6,266 nucleotides of DNA, from NCBI GenBank assembly GCA_005792805.1, contig SXQV01000131.1, positions 1 through 6,266 on the forward strand, in the 5' to 3' direction. The notes under the pieces are model-generated. The model did no database searches. It was not told the DNA's origin and saw nothing but the letters and a program-made list of their open reading frames with translations. Source of the stretch: Methylococcaceae bacterium. Its GTDB lineage: Bacteria; Pseudomonadota; Gammaproteobacteria; Methylococcales; Methylococcaceae. Shown here piece by piece: positions 5,520 through 6,266 of this stretch (positions within the stretch are counted from its first letter, which is position 1; the number at the start of each line of letters is the position of its first letter). The position numbers were made by a program, and so were the translations under genes.

Positions 5520-5809
5520 ATGAAACCCCGCAAATTGAGTCCGCCAATGTATGGAGCCCAGGCCCGCCAGGCCTGGCGGGTTTTCTGGCTGGGTCTGTCG
5601 CCTAGGCAACTCCGGCCTCGTTCATGCGGGGTGGGTGCCGGATGGGCCGGTCAATACCATGGCGGTCGGGACGGACGGCACTACCTATCTGAGCGGGTGG
5701 AGATTTACGGTTCATGTGGTGATGTCCCACATCAATCGAGGGAAAGACACGCCTTGAGTGCATGGACCAGAAAGAGTGGTGGGGTACTTTCTCGACCGTC
5801 AAGTATTAG
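5520..5809 (+). pseudogene. Frameshifted remnant of the divergent gene (possible beta-propeller repeat protein)
   Basis: The ATG at 5520 has a good AGAGG site (5508-5512), but the frame it opens (to TAA 5888) has unnatural Arg/Ser/Gly-rich composition after about residue 27. Natural-looking protein is split over frames. The ATG frame gives MKPRKLSPPMYGAQARQAW. Frame two, from about 5605, gives GLVHAGWVPDGPVNTMAVG and TDGTTYLSG, a motif like one blade of Delta-60 or other beta-propeller repeats (GPVNxxAVGxDGTxYxxG), and stops at TGA 5757. Frame three, ending at TAG 5807-5809, gives IEGKTRLECMDQKEWWGTF. This pattern suggests a small exported or surface protein gene broken by at least two indels. 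The beta-propeller resemblance rests on one repeat and is tentative. The stretch 5810-5861 before the next promoter holds nothing recognisable. Confidence 0.4.
5563..5584 (+). terminator. GC-rich hairpin with T-run inside the divergent locus
   Basis: CCCGCCA (5563-5569), a GGCC loop and TGGCGGG (5574-5580) form a perfect stem followed by TTTT (5581-5584). It looks like a rho-independent terminator on the plus strand only. It lies 43 bases after the ATG at 5520, so it would end a transcript from the predicted start near 5441 after about 145 bases. It may be an attenuator or the end of a small RNA, or a by-product of GC-rich coding sequence; the T-run is short. Confidence 0.45.
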
Positions 5810-5861
5810 GGGGCGCGTTAGCTTCTTCTGGCTGGTTCGAACGGAACTCCCAATTTTAAGC

Positions 5862-5889
5862 TTGAACTGGAAAACTCACTCCATATAAA
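5862..5889 (+). promoter_or_regulatory. Sigma70 promoter of the Tat-signal gene
   Basis: TTGAAC (5862-5867) and TATAAA (5884-5889) are separated by 16 bases, both close to consensus. The predicted start is near 5896, giving a leader of about 22 bases that includes GGAGG (5908-5912), five bases before the ATG at 5918. No TGTAGG repeat lies nearby, so this gene appears independent of the two-component system. Confidence 0.65.
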
Positions 5890-5917
5890 ACCCCCTGCTA
5901 AACAACCGGAGGAACCC

Positions 5918-6160
5918 ATGAGCGAAAAGAATCCCCAAAGTGATCGGAACGAGATTTTTGAGTGTGCCTCAATCCGCGAGCATGACCTTTCAAGACGAGA
6001 GGTTCTAGGTCTCATGGGGGGAGGTTTGAGCATGGCGATACTCGGAACAGGATTTCTGGGAAGTTCGGCTACCATGGCCCAGGACCATTCAGTGCGTGTT
6101 ACTGGGCAGGCTGATGGGGTTTTTCCGGCGCTCTTCCGTTTCCAGTGGGAATTAGCTTAA
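5918..6160 (+). pseudogene. Tat-exported protein gene, truncated by IS insertion
   Basis: The start is firm: GGAGG at 5908-5912 and a good promoter. The product opens with a polar stretch, then a twin-arginine motif SRREVLGLM (Arg26-Arg27), a Gly-rich hydrophobic segment (about 29-49), and a likely cleavage site after Ala54 (SSATMA then QD). Such signals export folded, often cofactor-bearing proteins through the Tat system. Only about 12 mature residues (QDHSVRVTGQAD) look native. From about codon 67 the frame reads VFPALFRFQWELA and stops at 6160, which appears to be IS-end sequence, so the rest of the gene probably lies beyond the element. The original protein family cannot be told from the signal peptide. 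The alternative is a genuine 80-aa exported protein, which is less likely given the transposase start 40 bases later. Confidence 0.6.
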
Positions 6161-6266
6161 CCTGATGCGCTTTCATCCCGGCTGTTGAGGTCATGTCGCA
6201 TGGATTCCACTCTGTTGTTCACATCCGCCTTGGGTCTTCAGGCGCCTTGGCAGGTGACGGATATTC
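6116..6266 (+). mobile_element. Left end of an ISL3-family insertion sequence (partial)
   Basis: The transposase start at 6200 places the element's left end within roughly 100 bases upstream. The probable terminal inverted repeat begins at GGGGTTTTTCCGGCGCTCTT (from about 6116); ISL3-family ends usually begin with G residues. The exact boundary is inferred: neither the right end nor the 8-bp target duplication typical of the family is in the window. Confidence 0.5.
6200..6266 (+). CDS. ISL3-family transposase (3' partial)
   Basis: The ATG at 6200 follows TGAGG (6186-6190) by nine bases. The 22 visible residues (MDSTLLFTSALGLQAPWQV, then TDI) match the conserved N-terminus of ISL3 transposases, which typically read LFxxALGLxxPWxVxxV before the zinc-binding region. 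Known of the family: a DDE transposase, with an N-terminal zinc-finger and HTH region binding the inverted repeats. The gene runs off the right edge, so completeness is unknown. Confidence 0.8.
   Translation, partial: MDSTLLFTSALGLQAPWQVTDI

Noticed and set aside
5714..5734. Two mutually exclusive 6-bp hairpins sharing one arm (ATGTGG/CCACAT and TGATGT/ACATCA)
   Set aside because: Suggests a switch, but the stems are short and sit inside a decayed coding stretch; chance is likely without covariation evidence.

Overview
The window looks like a gammaproteobacterial (or closely related Pseudomonadota) chromosome. Supporting this are a lysozyme inhibitor of the LprI/MliC type, a 7TM-DISM sensor histidine kinase, OmpR-family regulator architecture, a Tat signal peptide, good Shine-Dalgarno sites on several genes, and an ISL3-type transposase start. 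No genus can be named safely from the sequence alone.

Left part (1-1050), plus strand. The 3' part of a periplasmic c-type lysozyme inhibitor gene ends at 409 and is followed by an intrinsic terminator. A separate promoter then serves a 76-residue protein of unknown function (520-750). The stretch 751-1046 has no convincing gene.

Middle part (1047-5383), minus strand. Reading in the direction of transcription, there is a sensor histidine kinase (5383 to 3515) and a 131-bp gap carrying a tandem TGTAGG repeat placed on a candidate promoter. Next come a 41-codon exported small protein (3321 to 3196), an OmpR-type response regulator overlapping it by four bases (3199 to 2450), a degenerate coding remnant (about 2283 to 2127), and an exported alpha/beta hydrolase (2052 to 1165). 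A short protein-like tail follows the hydrolase (1166 to 1047).

Right part (5384-6266), plus strand. The same TGTAGG tandem repeat occurs in the divergent intergenic region, oriented toward plus-strand transcription and at the same distance from a -10-like hexamer as the first copy. It points at a frameshifted gene remnant (5520-5809) that has a strong hairpin terminator near its start. A good sigma70 promoter then precedes a Tat-signal protein gene. That gene appears to be cut about 66 codons in by an ISL3-family element, whose transposase begins at 6200 and runs off the window.

Working model (inference): the kinase and response regulator are a pair. The regulator binds the two TGTAGG direct repeats, autoactivating the small protein-regulator operon and driving the divergent locus. 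The tiny secreted protein, translationally coupled to the regulator, is the most unusual element and could be an accessory input or feedback factor. The divergent target has since decayed, and the neighbouring Tat gene was disrupted by an IS.
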